Source: Batillaria attramentaria (taxonomy: Eukaryota; Mollusca; Gastropoda; Batillariidae). From it: a stretch of DNA of 64,000 bases. The translations under genes were made by a program, and so were the position numbers. The notes beneath the pieces were generated by a model that was given only the letters and a program-made list of their open reading frames with translations, ran no database searches and had not been told where the DNA came from. Location of the stretch: assembly GCA_018292915.2 (NCBI GenBank), contig JACVVK020000198.1, forward strand, positions 712,501 to 776,500, read 5' to 3'. Positions 48,674-60,222 of the stretch are shown piece by piece; positions within the stretch are counted from its first letter, which is position 1; each line of letters begins with the position of its first letter.

Positions 48674-48856
48674 GGCGGGTGGGTGGGTGGGTGTTTGGGA
48701 GTTTAACGTCCTTTTCCACCACATAAGGGTGATATCGAAGACGGGGCAACGAGAAAAAAGGCCAGCACAAATATTTGGCCCCAGCCGGCGGGATTCGAAC
48801 TCACGACCCGAACATTGAGAGTCCAACGCTCTACCATTCGGCCACCCCGGCTCCCC
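48674..48856 (-). mobile_element. tRNA-derived SINE, family 1
   Basis: Full-length reverse copy: ends in GGGTGGGTGGG at the low coordinate, body GATATCGAAGACGGGGCAAC, head complement CATTCGGCCACCCCGGCTCC. Confidence 0.9.
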
Positions 48857-49085
48857 GCGGCCAGAAAGGACCAAAACCCACATTATTATACGCCGGAGTT
48901 ATCTCTTACAATTTACTTGGGTGACATTTACAGTACTTGTGTCATTTGGGCAGAACCGACTTAAGAAAATAAGGACATTTGGGTATCTTTACAGACATCT
49001 TCATCAGTGACAGTGGCAATAGCGTTTTCAGTGTTTTTACTTCCTATACGGTAGGTCATTTGTTTTCTTGTTGTTTTGGGTGGGA

Positions 49086-49105
49086 TGGGGGGGGGGGGGG
49101 GGGAG
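49086..49105. repeat. poly(G) tract
   Basis: About 19 G. Confidence 0.9.
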
Positions 49106-49473
49106 CTGACTAGATACTGCTCGAGACCGAAGATATTTAAGAGACGTTTAACTGAGCACAAATCAGCAGCTGAGTTGAATATTTGGTGATTGCAGTACTG
49201 ACGGATGCTTCAGCTTCAGAACACCCTACAAAAGTGAGAGACTATACTCTACATTCGGCTATGCTGTGCATAAGTTACATCCATTTCACACCAATAAGTG
49301 ACCATACAGCAGAAAGTTTCAACCAGCATTTTAAAACTGAAAGATACACTCACTTGAGGTATGGGAACAATGAACTGAAGGATGGACTGCCAAAGTGAAA
49401 GTTTGGAGAGTTGGAAAGTCCTGAAACATGTAGCAAATAGCCATTCATATAATACTCACCAAGGGACTGTTTG

Positions 49474-49475
<2 letters not shown>

Positions 49476-49550
<75 letters not shown>

Positions 49551-49560
49551 CGCACACACA
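49476..49560. repeat. (CA)n microsatellite
   Basis: About 40 units with a few CG variants at the end. Confidence 0.95.
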
Positions 49561-49655
49561 TCCTCCCAATCCCCACCGACCCTTTTCCTCATTTGACAAA
49601 TTCCTAACTACATCTGGAGGCAACAAAAAAGAAATAATACAGACTGCTTTTATCC

Positions 49656-49684
49656 CCCCCCCCCTCTCTCTCTCTCTCTCTCTT
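49656..49684. repeat. C run and (TC)n
   Basis: A C run is joined to a CT repeat. Confidence 0.9.
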
Positions 49685-49842
49685 AACAGACCACTTATCT
49701 TGGAGGCGTAGGCCGAAACGTTGACTGTGAGATGTGTTGTTCAAGATAAATGGTCTATATTATTTCACTTTGTACTTTCTACTGAATTGTCTACTATCCA
49801 CCAGCAGTCATTATGGCTACCCATTTATAAATACGTTGAATC

Positions 49843-49845
<3 letters not shown>

Positions 49846-49908
<63 letters not shown>
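49846..49908. repeat. (CA)n microsatellite
   Basis: About 31 CA units. Confidence 0.95.
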
Positions 49909-49912
<4 letters not shown>

Positions 49913-50059
49913 TCTACTCATAAAATTGCCGCCAGTGTTAGTACCAAAAACAATTACGAGAATGCTTCAAGCAAGAATGAGAATGATCACATCTTCATTG
50001 TCTCCCACTAATGATCTAAGTAACTCGACGAAATTTCTCCACAAAGCGCGCAGTGAAAA

Positions 50060-50560
50060 GAATTCGGAAGTTAAAGGCCTGTCTTTATCTACCCAAGATC
50101 TTCGCCCGAAATGGGTTGCCGAAGACGAAAAGTCATTCGGCGACATGACAAATTGTCTTCGCCAAAACCGCTTCGGGCTATCCGCTCTTCTCTCAACCTG
50201 CCTAATGCGCAGCCAGCCGCTGAAGGGCGAACTGTTCTCCGATTGGCTATCTGATTTCAAGATGGCGGAGGGTCGTGCTCGCCGTGGCCGGTGTCGGTTG
50301 AAAGTTACAAGCATTAATATTTCGGCAATAAGGACGTTTCTTGGTGCTGTTGGAATACACTGATTGATAAGGATACTGTACATTTGACTTATAATGCTGC
50401 AGGTAATGCAAGAATGCGAACTATCTGTAATTACGGCGTTTTTGCTTCGTACGCTAACGCCGTCTGCTAGCGTCACGGCGGTGTGCCCCTGCTTGCGTCG
50501 CATGGCGAGTACCGAGTCAAAAGTTCTAGTCGCTGATGTTTCAGGCATTGACAACTTTCA
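50060..50560. promoter_or_regulatory. CpG-rich promoter-like stretch
   Basis: Higher CpG content than the surroundings, a reversed CCAAT box (GATTGGCT near 50243) and CAAGATGGCGG (YY1-type, near 50260) whose ATG opens only a 33-codon frame. Several overlapping open frames on both strands arise from the base composition; no product is recognised. Confidence 0.4.
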
Positions 50561-50769
50561 TGGCTCACCTGCATCACATTGGTTAGTTAAGGTAGTGAAG
50601 AGTTTTAATGTTGTTGCTATAATTAATGCAAAACCACGATATTGTCGTCGGTATGACGTTTTTCTTTTGTGTGCTAGTCAGTCAGTGGCAACTGCTACGC
50701 CGGTGTACCGGCTCGTAACTGTCGGTCGGTTCAATGTTTTAGTTGGTAATTATTTCGGTTTTTAATGAA

Positions 50770-51278
50770 ATTCAAGGCGCAGTTGGGTCACATCGGTTAG
50801 TTCAGATAGCGCCCATTTGCCGGAGTGCGTAAAGCCATGTTGTGTAACTCCTTGATTTCCCCCAAAAGCTACAGTTGCTACGAGACCCACTTCAAGTTCA
50901 CTGGTAAACCATCAATCGGCGCGATTGCTATTTTCCTTCAGTCACGTGTCATTCGCTAAGGCGAGAGCGCTAGGTTAGATTTATACGTACACATCTTCGC
51001 GAAGCTCGCCGAGGAGTCACTGCACGAATCTTCGCGAACGCCTTATTCGCTAGATTAATAGAGAAGCCCTCGTCTGCTATTTGAGCAGTATTTTTCCAAG
51101 CTACAACATTTCGAGTCAAATACAACATTCAGCTCTGTGCGAGCATATTGCTTTTTCTACCTCTACTAGGCTTAAGGGGTGTCTTTCCTACCATCTACCA
51201 TCTGGCGCATTGAGTTTATTCTAAAGAAATGCGCCCTACAAATGCCATTTCTTCTTCTTATTATTATTATTCTTGTTG

Positions 51279-51309
<31 letters not shown>

Positions 51310-51345
51310 CATCATCATCATCTCATCAACGTCTAGTAATAAACG
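50770..51345. other. intergenic with SINE/LINE-like 3' tail and ATT/ATC repeats
   Basis: At 51200-51345 the words AATGCGCCCTACAAATGCCA, then TTATTATTATT and (ATC)n resemble the tail of the family 3 SINE; the head is not visible, so only a 3' remnant is supported. Confidence 0.5.
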
Positions 51346-51796
51346 ATCACTATAAGCGTGATCGGGTTGACATGTCATTTTAATTTATTTTTCTTCCTTC
51401 ATTTTCCCCCATGGTTTCTCAGCATCAGCTATTTGCACTTGTGGTGCTCGAGTATTCGTGCCGACAAGTTCACAAAACGTCGGTTATTAGTTTTCCTCCT
51501 TTTAAAAAGGCTCCTGTTTTAGCAAACGACCTCCACCACCACTACCAACACCACCAATAATGACAAATGTAGAAATCTTACCGTAGTAGTTAAATCTTAT
51601 GCCGTGGTAGGTTGTTTAAAGCGAGACGAAGTCACAGGAATCGAAACGCAAGGGCGCACAGGAACCGTCTCTTAAATACGGGTGTCTGAGTCACGTGTGC
51701 ACACTGAAGATTGCCTTTTATGGTGCAGATCAGAATGTCACGTGATGTTTTGTTACTGTCGACGATTAACACTTTTTTTTTTTTTTTCTTTTATTT

Positions 51797-51860
51797 TAGG
51801 AAATAGAATTACTACTCAAGCTGGCACTGCGCCAACGTATGAGACTGGAAAGGTGGCCTG
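51797..51860 (+). repeat. dispersed repeat, family D1, short copy
   Basis: Shares AGAATTACTACTCAAGCTGG with 54148 (related form) and GAGACTGGAAAGGTG with 16945. Confidence 0.6.
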
Positions 51861-51939
51861 TTTCGAGGTTAAAACTAGACTCCAGAGTGCAGTCCCTTTT
51901 CGGCGGGGCGTGAAAATGTGACTGCTTACACCCAGCGCC

Positions 51940-52700
51940 ATTTTCAAAAATGGCGAATTTTTTTTAGAAAAGCAGAGACTTGTGTGTCATATGATTCGAT
52001 TTGAAACGAAGTCTTGAATATCCGACCACTTTTCGTTTGGGCAAAATCTTTGCCAGCGGACAATTATTGTTGCGCTTTGATGGCACTGTTTACGTGGTAC
52101 ACTGATCCAACAGGATGTGAGTAAACGGCAAGGGGGTTGCACTCTGACAGGCAAGGGTGTTGCACTCTACAGGCAAGTATTATTGCACGGTGCAGACGAT
52201 CACGTACCTGCCTTGTGGTGGAATAAGAGACGATTACAAAAGCATACACACCCGTGCTCTAGGACTGAATGTAATAATAGATCTGTCCATTCAGACAGAG
52301 ACATGTTATGTATGTCTCTGATTCAGAAACACGCCTACTTTCACTCTGAAGACAGCCTGCCATCACTTGCGCCACTGAGGATCCCTCTGGGTTCAAAGCT
52401 GGTCAAGGATGACATAGTGCGCGACCTTGTGTTTGAGAGCACCGAGACAATTTAGGCCCGTCACGGTAGCGCAGTGAGCGCCATTTCCCCACTGTGCACA
52501 GAGGTACTTTCCACTGAAAGACTCTGTGCCCCAGAGAGTGGGTTATTACCTGCATGAGTTGTCCCCCGTGCATGCACCACAGTCACCTTCTATTGATTGT
52601 TGTTTTGTTTGCATTTCCGTCAGTGGACCCTCTCCAACGTCTCTCCTATCAAATGACCTATGATGCTGTGGAATAAATGGACCCCCCCCCAAGACCTCCT
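51940..52700. other. intergenic, one unsupported open frame
   Basis: A plus-strand frame at 52117-52455 (112 codons) ends VKDDIVRDLVFESTETI. It has no recognised domain or splice support. A GGTAGCGCAGTGAGCGCC word at 52463 resembles a tRNA A box, but no B box follows. Confidence 0.4.
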
Positions 52701-52709
52701 CCCCCCTCA

Positions 52710-52710
<1 letters not shown>

Positions 52711-52780
<70 letters not shown>
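52711..52780. repeat. (CA)n microsatellite
   Basis: About 35 CA units. Confidence 0.95.
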
Positions 52781-52785
<5 letters not shown>

Positions 52786-52789
52786 CTGC

Positions 52790-53512
52790 CCACCACACGC
52801 CGGGATGTTTTATGTGGAAAATCACTTTCGCATTAATGTGGTTGGTAAAAAAAAAAGCTGAACAGACTACAGTGTATCAGATATCTGTAGTGTTAGCTCT
52901 GCATTTGTTCTACCCTGCTCAAGCAATGAAATAAATAAATATGTCTGTGTGAAACATGAAACACTGCCATCCATTTTCCTTCAGTTCGGTGATCATTTTT
53001 TTTATGTTTTTATTTTTTCTTTAATGAAGGTTTAAACTTTAATATAACAATTTTACCATACTCATTTGGAAAAGACAGTTTGATCCTGAAGCATTCAATT
53101 GATGGAAGTTATGATTACATGTAAATTCTTTCAAGTATTTAAAGGCGGTTTTTATGTATAAAACACAAAGCTGAGAGAGAGAGGTCTATGCCCATGTCAG
53201 TGGAGGTGGTTGCCTGTCGGTAGCAAGGACAGTATGCCCCGGCCAACCTTGCATCTAGACAAATATTTCAACTGAGAAAATCACTTCTGCATTCCCCAAC
53301 AGCTGACAGCTAAACTAAGGGTATCCGATATCGATTAACTCTGCATTTGTTTGCTCTTAACCAACCAGTGAAATTAATAGGAATGTGTCAAACTCATAAT
53401 TTGTACTTTCGTGTTCCGTCCTTTTGTTGTGATTTTTTTCTACTGCAGCTTTTACACACACAAAAAAGAGTTAATCCACTGACAACCTTCCAGAACTGAA
53501 GCTGCTGATTTA

Positions 53513-53590
<78 letters not shown>

Positions 53591-54140
53591 GCCGCACATG
53601 ATATGCTCGACTGAGTAGGGAAGGGGTGGGTGGGAGTAGGCTTAGGTGTTTTTCTTCAGTTTAAAGAAATTCTTTCTGCTACTCTCACGCCTTTTCCCAC
53701 GATAAAGTGTCTTGTTTGCGCTAGAATAAATGAATTTTGTTGATAGACGTCTTTATGAAATCACAGCCGCTCCAGTGGTCGTTTTCAGTGATTTCGCCCT
53801 TAGCTGCACTGGCGTTAAAAGTCTGAAAAATTATCTGTACTGGCACACGCAGGACTATTGAAAGAAATCTGTGAAACTATTTTCTTTGCTCACAAGGCTG
53901 ATTCTGTTGCTATCGATCCCATGGTATTGCTAATCAAAACCCTTCGGCACGCAGTCTTGTCATTCAGTCGATGCGTCAGCCGGCATAGCCGCTTTCAGTG
54001 TACAGGTATTAAGCGACTAAAAGTTATAAAAAATAATAAAGATGTCAACCAGAACTGTAGTTCTGCATATATGCACCGCAATGTCTTTTGAGCGAAGCGT
54101 AAAAGTAGGAAGCGCGCTTATCAAAAGAACGAATTTTTTT
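52790..54140. other. intergenic with (CA)n at 53514-53587
   Basis: AT-rich; a CA tract of about 37 units. No gene recognised. Confidence 0.5.
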
Positions 54141-54147
54141 TTAAAAC

Positions 54148-54290
54148 AGAATTGCTACTCACGCTGGTACTGCGCCAACACATGAGACTGGATAGATGAC
54201 CTCTACCTAGGACGTACGTGATCAAGATCGTGATTGCAAAGAAGAATGCCATTGCTTGTTGGTGCAAGGCAGTACTACCCTCCTGCCTCC
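54148..54290 (+). repeat. dispersed repeat, family D1
   Basis: Shares GAATTGCTACTCACGCTGG, GAGACTGGA and GCCATTGCTTGTTGGTGCAA with the copy at 16945-17100. Confidence 0.7.
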
Positions 54291-54397
54291 GGGGGCGGGG
54301 GGAGTGGGGGGGGGGGGGCGTGTGTGCGTTCACAAGTACAAACGCCTAGGGACGCTCGATAGGAAGATAAAAACAACGGAACGGATATGCCTTTTGA

Positions 54398-54441
54398 TTT
54401 TTGGCTCCCTTGTGTAACAATGGGAGTCTATGTATTAACCC

Positions 54442-54474
<33 letters not shown>

Positions 54475-54480
54475 TGTGTG

Positions 54481-54513
<33 letters not shown>

Positions 54514-54670
54514 CCAGAAAACTTTAACGTTGTCATTTTCTCAGAATCTACAAACAGTAGAGGCACCAAACTTGGCATGCTGATAGACTAGCACAAGACC
54601 TTTCAAAACATATCATTTTGAATGACCTTGACCCAAGGGGAGGGCAAAATCAGTTGTACGCCAGGTGGGT
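54398..54670 (-). mobile_element. partial copy of the TIR element found at 60223-61625
   Basis: Starts TTGGCTCCCTTGTGTAACAA and continues CCCTCCGTCGTCTGTC, TCTCAGAATCTACAAA, CCAAACTTGGCATGCTGATA and TGACCTTGACCC. This is the reverse complement of the right end of the 60-kb element. It contains an expanded (TCTG)n(TG)n and is truncated on the far side. Confidence 0.85.
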
Positions 54671-55029
54671 GGCGGTGTCCCCAGAAACTAAGCCAAGCAG
54701 GTTAACTGTCCTCGTAAACCTTTATCTGTTTACCCTCCACAACAACCATCACTCCACCATTACCATTGCTTCAGCGGCTCTTGTTTGGTTTGGTAGTGGT
54801 GGTGGTGGTTTTGCTGCTGCTGGTTCTGTTTTGTTGTTGTTGTTGTTGTTCTTGTTGTAATTGTTGTATTTTACAGAATGTCTGCATGGTTTTACGACAC
54901 TGTCAAAGGCCATCTACACACCAGGCACCATTAAAGCTTAATGGTGTGTTGCTGAACAACTTGTCATCGTACTTTTGAATGGAAGATCTGGCGATGTACT
55001 TTACAGATAGCATAAAATCTGTGTCTAGG
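54671..55029. other. intergenic, no recognised feature
   Basis: TTG-rich low complexity at 54790-54870; nothing else seen. Confidence 0.5.
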
Positions 55030-55180
55030 TCACCACAAGGACGTTGAGGACAGGTATTGATCGCCTGTTTGTTTACAGATCACTCGAGGCAACGCAGTTG
55101 GCTGAGGACGGGAGGAGGTCCACCCCTTCCCGGCTTAGTTCGAGAAAAGTTGTGACCTCGACAGACTCAAGTCTGAGCAA
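55030..55180 (+). repeat. dispersed repeat, family D2
   Basis: Starts AGGTCACCACAAGGACGTTG and has CACTCGAGGCAACGC and GACCTCGACAGACTCAA, matching 18898-19045. Confidence 0.7.
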
Positions 55181-56137
55181 ACATGTAAGAATGTCTACGT
55201 GTAGACATGTAGAATACCTGAGAAGCGAATGTGTTTGAAATAGTATTAGCACGCTGTACAGACCGCTGAGCAACGCCTGAACACAAACACGCACACCCAC
55301 ACACTCATACTCACTCTCGTGCATACGCAGCAAAGAAAGAAAATATGCAATACTGCCTTTCATACGCACCGGAAACCACAACAAAAAGGCAACTGAAATT
55401 TCTGTTTTTATTTCTCAAATCGATTTAAAAATAAAGAGAGGTATACAATACTCCGAAATAAGTAATCTTGAATGACGAGGACAAAAGAGGCTAGGTTCGT
55501 GTGGTGATCGTAATACAACACAAACGAAAAATAAAACAGTAATGAGACGAGACGGAGTAAGATACAAATACAGAACAAGACAGACAAGAAAATAAACTCT
55601 AATAAAATGTATGAAGCACCAGAGGCGCGGCCGATGTGGTTATCCATAATCCTCAGCATCGCACACATGTGCGATTACGTGGGGTCAGCCCGCTGTTAGT
55701 CAAAATTGCCGGACAGGACATTCTCCTACATAAAATAAATAAAACTACTTGACCAAACTATTGACAACTGTTTTCAGCACCAAAAAAGATAATACTCTGA
55801 TCACAGCCACTTCTCGGCGTCATTTTTTCAAGATTTAAATATGAAATAATTATTTCAAATATGAACATAGGCAAAGTCGAATACTGTAGTGAATACTGTA
55901 CGTGCAATCGACCCAGCAAAGTGACTCGTGCACTTTTGCACTTTTCTTATTACGTTTCCATCATATGATTATGTGTTGTGCAGACTGCAGGTCGGTAACA
56001 AACAGTTCGCGCTTTGTGAATGTCTCTGTTTGTATCATGCAACGCAGTTCGTCAGGAAGAATAGCAGGAGTTCGTCTGTCCTGCTTTGCCTGGATAGAGG
56101 TCAGTATGACCCGAGCGACATAATTATATATAGTATA
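55181..56137. other. intergenic, no recognised feature
   Basis: No family resemblance or repeat recognised up to the start of copy B. Confidence 0.5.
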
Positions 56138-56164
56138 GTAACACACCACGGGTGCGCTTAGTTA

Positions 56165-56345
56165 GCGAAGGGTGGGTGGGTGGGTGGGTGTTTGTGAGTT
56201 TAACGTCCTTTTCCACCACGTATGGGTGATATCAGAGACGGGGCAACGAGGAAAAAAAGCCAGCAAAAACAATTTGGCCACAGCTGGGGTTCAATCTCAC
56301 GACCAGAGCATTTAAAGGCCAGCGCTATACCGTTCGGCTATCCCG
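56165..56345 (-). mobile_element. tRNA-derived SINE, family 1 (copy-B partner of 13514)
   Basis: Reverse orientation, the same diverged head (CCGTTCGGCTATCCC) as the copy-A element, with one additional GGGT unit. Confidence 0.85.
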
Positions 56346-57739
56346 TTTTTACTGCAAGGGCAGTGAACTCTTCAACTTTTAAACCTGCTTAAAATACGGC
56401 GTTTAAATAATATTTCGCAAAGTATGCTACTCACATCGTTGGAGTCACGTTGTGGTATAGTACACATCTACATAGTGCTCTCCTTTTCTGACAGGATCCG
56501 GATTTCCCCTGTCTGTGATATCACCAGTATGTAGTTGTACAACAGCTTGTGGCAGTCACTGTAATTTTCCCATGCAAAGCATCAAATACACCAGCTTTAC
56601 CTTTGTGAAAAAATCCCAGGAAAAGGAACCTTTCTGGTTTGAAATTCGGGACAATCAATAATGGTTGCGTTCATTTTTGTCCAACTACATCTGATTGGAT
56701 TACTTGATGATACCATTACAGTATAACCAAGAAACGTTCCCGTTCACTACGTCACACAGGTATTTGGCTTTGTCTGGCCAAAACATTAAGAGAAATTTCC
56801 TTGACTCTACCACTTGCCGGTGGTTTTGTCCTTTGGTCAAAAGATGGGGGTAACCACTTTGTCATAAAGATTTCCTTATGAAGTTGTTCATTGATTCATA
56901 TGCCCATGGTGCCAAGTGAACGGCAGCAACTCTAGCTGATTGTCTGTATTAAGAGATGTCGCTATTTTTTCATTTTCTTGCCGATCAAGGATGTTTATCT
57001 GCTCGTCGTGACTGTAAATTGACGTTTTTGTCCGTATGTTCATCAGCTGTGCCTCCCTCTCCAAATTTGAAATGACCAGTATACCACACAGCTTGAAACG
57101 GAAGACTTGCCGTACACTTAAGGTAAACTATATTTGACTCTGGTTATTTTATTTCAAAGTACGAATCGATTAAATATGTTGAATTCAAGTTATCCTCTTT
57201 TCGGGTCCACTTTTTAGGCACAGTGGGTTTGACTGAGTACAACATGACGCATGGGATTTGTTGGGGTTGCTGTTGCTATTGTTGTTGTTGTTCTGGTGTC
57301 CAAGCGCCACATCTACCGTGCAGGAAGGTACACGAAACACAAAACGGCTGCCTAGTTCTGCACCGTTAAACACGACTGATGTATAAATACCACTGTCTGA
57401 CGGACGGGATAGAGTTTTCCACACGTTTGGCCAGTCACATCGGTTGGGTGTCATACGATAACACCTCTCATGTTTTAAAGCACTAGGTATTGGGATTACA
57501 TGGCTTGCGTAACCGTGTGCCCTGAACGCACTTGTGTCTGCAGAGGACACTGCAAGGACGCACAGGGCATTTATTATTCACTGCCTTTGTTTCTGTGTTT
57601 ACAGGTTACTAACGGCAACGGGAGTCAACAGAGTCAACACAGGAGGAGGGGGGGGGGGGAGGGTGTCTCTCTCCCCTCGCCGTTAAGTAAGTTCTCTTTC
57701 GAGCCGAGTCTGGCCGTCACACTACATACGTTGTATGAG

Positions 57740-57740
<1 letters not shown>

Positions 57741-57819
<79 letters not shown>
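57741..57819. repeat. (CA)n microsatellite at the indel junction
   Basis: About 38 CA units standing where copy A carries 3.6 kb of other sequence plus its own CA tract. Confidence 0.95.
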
Positions 57820-57820
<1 letters not shown>

Positions 57821-57986
57821 ACGACGACTGACCACGACGACTCAGGATGCCACTAACCATTCACGGAGTATCTTTGAAATCGTGCGAAAGTTTGCAAATT
57901 CAGCCTTCGTGGAGGCTATGAATACTTGAATTGATTTTGGTTTTAGAATACACTTGTCACTGATTATGCTGCCTTCGTTGTTTGGG

Positions 57987-58164
57987 GGAGCCGGGGTGGC
58001 CGAATGGTAGAGCGTTGGACTCTCAATGCTCGGGTCGTGAGTTCGAATACCGCCGGCTGGGGCCAAATATTTGTGCTGGCCTTTTTTCTCGTTGCCCCGT
58101 CTTTGATATCACCCTTGTGTGGTGGAAAAGGACGTTAAACTCCCAAACACCCACCCACCCACCC
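57987..58164 (+). mobile_element. tRNA-derived SINE, family 1, inserted after the duplication
   Basis: Full-length copy with GGGTGGCCGAATGGTAGAGC head and a clear 13-bp target-site duplication: GCCTTCGTTGTTT on the left (57971-57983) and GCCTTCCTTGTTT on the right (58165-58177). Copy A at about 19750 shows the empty site. Confidence 0.92.
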
Positions 58165-58361
58165 GCCTTCCTTGTTTTGGGGTTTTCACATGATTTGGGG
58201 AGGAGGGGGGGGGGCGCTATTTTTAAATGAAATCGAAGTGAACTAGATATAGCTTTGTCTTCAAAGTACAAGCCATCGAGTTTGAGTAGTCTACACCTCG
58301 GGTCGTGACAGAAGCAAATACTGTGCTGAAAGCATTTTCATGATATCTAGTCCTCAGTGTA

Positions 58362-58507
58362 GGTCACCACAAGGACGTTCAGGATAGTTATTGCATGAAC
58401 GCCTCTGTTTGTTTACTGGTTTCCAAAGGCGACGCACCTGGTTTAGACGGAGGTCCTCGAATGCTAGAGGGTGTTCCCGTACCTGGCCCCGCCCCTTCAA
58501 CTAGCTT

Positions 58508-58515
<8 letters not shown>
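58362..58515 (+). repeat. dispersed repeat, family D2 (partner of 19950)
   Basis: AGGTCACCACAAGGACGTTC to ACTAGCTTCTGC, followed by (CA)n at 58510-58542 and (GA)n. Confidence 0.7.
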
Positions 58516-58543
<28 letters not shown>

Positions 58544-58729
58544 CGCTGGGGAGAGAGAGAGAGAGAGAGTCTTAACTTGACCAAGTTCAGGACTCAGCCC
58601 GAGAAATTTTTCAGTGAAACCCTCTAAAGCCGGGGCATAACTTGATCCTATTGAAAGCAGTTGGGTTCTTTTTCCTAACGTTGACCTTATCAGTGAAGTT
58701 AGTATTGCCTGTCGGTAATTTGGAGGAGG

Positions 58730-58919
58730 GAAGCCAGGTTAGCTGAACGGTAGAACGTTGGACTGTCAATGCTCGGGTCGTGAGTTCGAACTCCCGGACG
58801 GGGCCAAATCAGTAAGTTTGTGCTGACCGGCTCTTCCTCGTTGGCCCGCATTTCATATCACTCATACATGGTGGAAATCAGTGGACGTTAAACTCCTAAA
58901 CACCCACCCACCCACCCCA
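58730..58919 (+). mobile_element. tRNA-derived SINE, family 1 (partner of 20344)
   Basis: Same insertion site as in copy A and only small differences. Confidence 0.88.
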
Positions 58920-59980
58920 TTTGGAGCAGCAGGCATTTCAGTGCTTTTGGTAGAATCAGAACTGGGGTCTGAAGGGTCAAGTTTTAAGGCGAATCGGTGT
59001 CTTTGCATTGGTTATGCAAATTGAAAAAAATGTCATAAATGTTATGAAAATCGTGGCTAACTCGGGAATTGTAATACATGATGAATGTGTCTGGAATCAG
59101 TTTCTTATAGCAATGTCAGTCGCAAACGGCTGACACCATGCTAAAGAAAGGCTGTGAGTGTCCACACGGATGTAGCTCCACACTAAGCATGACTGTGACA
59201 AGTCCGGACGAGTATTAGACTTGAACTGAAGAGAATTAATACATATAAAGAAACAGTATCTCAAAATACATTTGTAGTGTGTATCAAGTCAGTGCAGTGT
59301 GATGCGAGCGGATCCATGAATCAGTCAGTGAAAACTGAGGCGCTTTCTTTTACCGTCTTTGGTTAATTTGACACACTAACTACGGGAACAGTTCAATGAT
59401 TAAATTTTCATCATACATTAAAGGTGAATGATTACTTAGGCTTAATTATGTACCTTGGCCAAATAGCTAACATGATATGGCTCCGGTTGCGGGTTCCGAC
59501 AGTTGATGAGTTGGTTGGCGTATGCCGGCCGGCGCCCGTGACCGATACTGATCCGACCGGAACGTCACACCAGCACTAGTATGACCGGTTTGGTGCTGTG
59601 CCTAATGGATGAACGTTCCAAGCCTATGTCGTCCGACTTTCCTTCGGGTGTGATGTCGAAGGAAAGGTTTGATGAGCGTGAAATGGCCTTAGGATCTGTG
59701 AAAAATGCGCTGTACCGCCATGCGCCTTGAGCTATCGTGAATACATTCAGTATTTCAGTCCCCTGATTTATCTCACACAGACGACATTGACATACGTAAG
59801 AAAGTGGCAGTGGAAAGTGAAAAGTACATGGTCATGACACTAAAATATAGTAAAACATTCGCTCCGTATAGATGCTTAAGTGCAAAATATAAATTAGAAT
59901 AAAAATGAATGGCTTATTATGCGATGTGCGGCTTTTCCTCTTTTTCACATCAGCTCCGTATGCTAGGCCTAAGACAAGTA

Positions 59981-59990
59981 CACTTCCGGC
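59981..59990 (+). promoter_or_regulatory. ETS-type core promoter site of CDC5L-like pseudogene B
   Basis: CACTTCCGGC about 70 bp before the exon-1 ATG, identical to copy A. Confidence 0.4.
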
Positions 59991-60222
59991 GACTAGTGAC
60001 TTCTCTCTCCCACACTTTTGACACGAATTTACAAAGAAATTCACAAAATCAAACAAGATGCCGCGTATTATGATAAACGGTGGTGTCTGGCAAAACACAT
60101 AGGTAAGGCTGATGTCAGCTCAATTATGAAAATGTTCCTTGAAATGCTGAAGTTGATCTTAAAAAATCTGACCGTCCTAAGGCCAAAAAAAAAATAATAA
60201 AAACTAGAGGAGCAAAGCCTCC

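Noticed and set aside
49734..50765. Overlapping open frames of 123-209 codons on both strands near 50 kb
   Set aside because: They overlap each other on opposite strands, one starts within a CA tract, and none shows a known domain. The CpG-rich base composition explains them.
52454..52560. A tRNA-like SINE at 52454
   Set aside because: An A-box-like word is present but no B box or family body follows.
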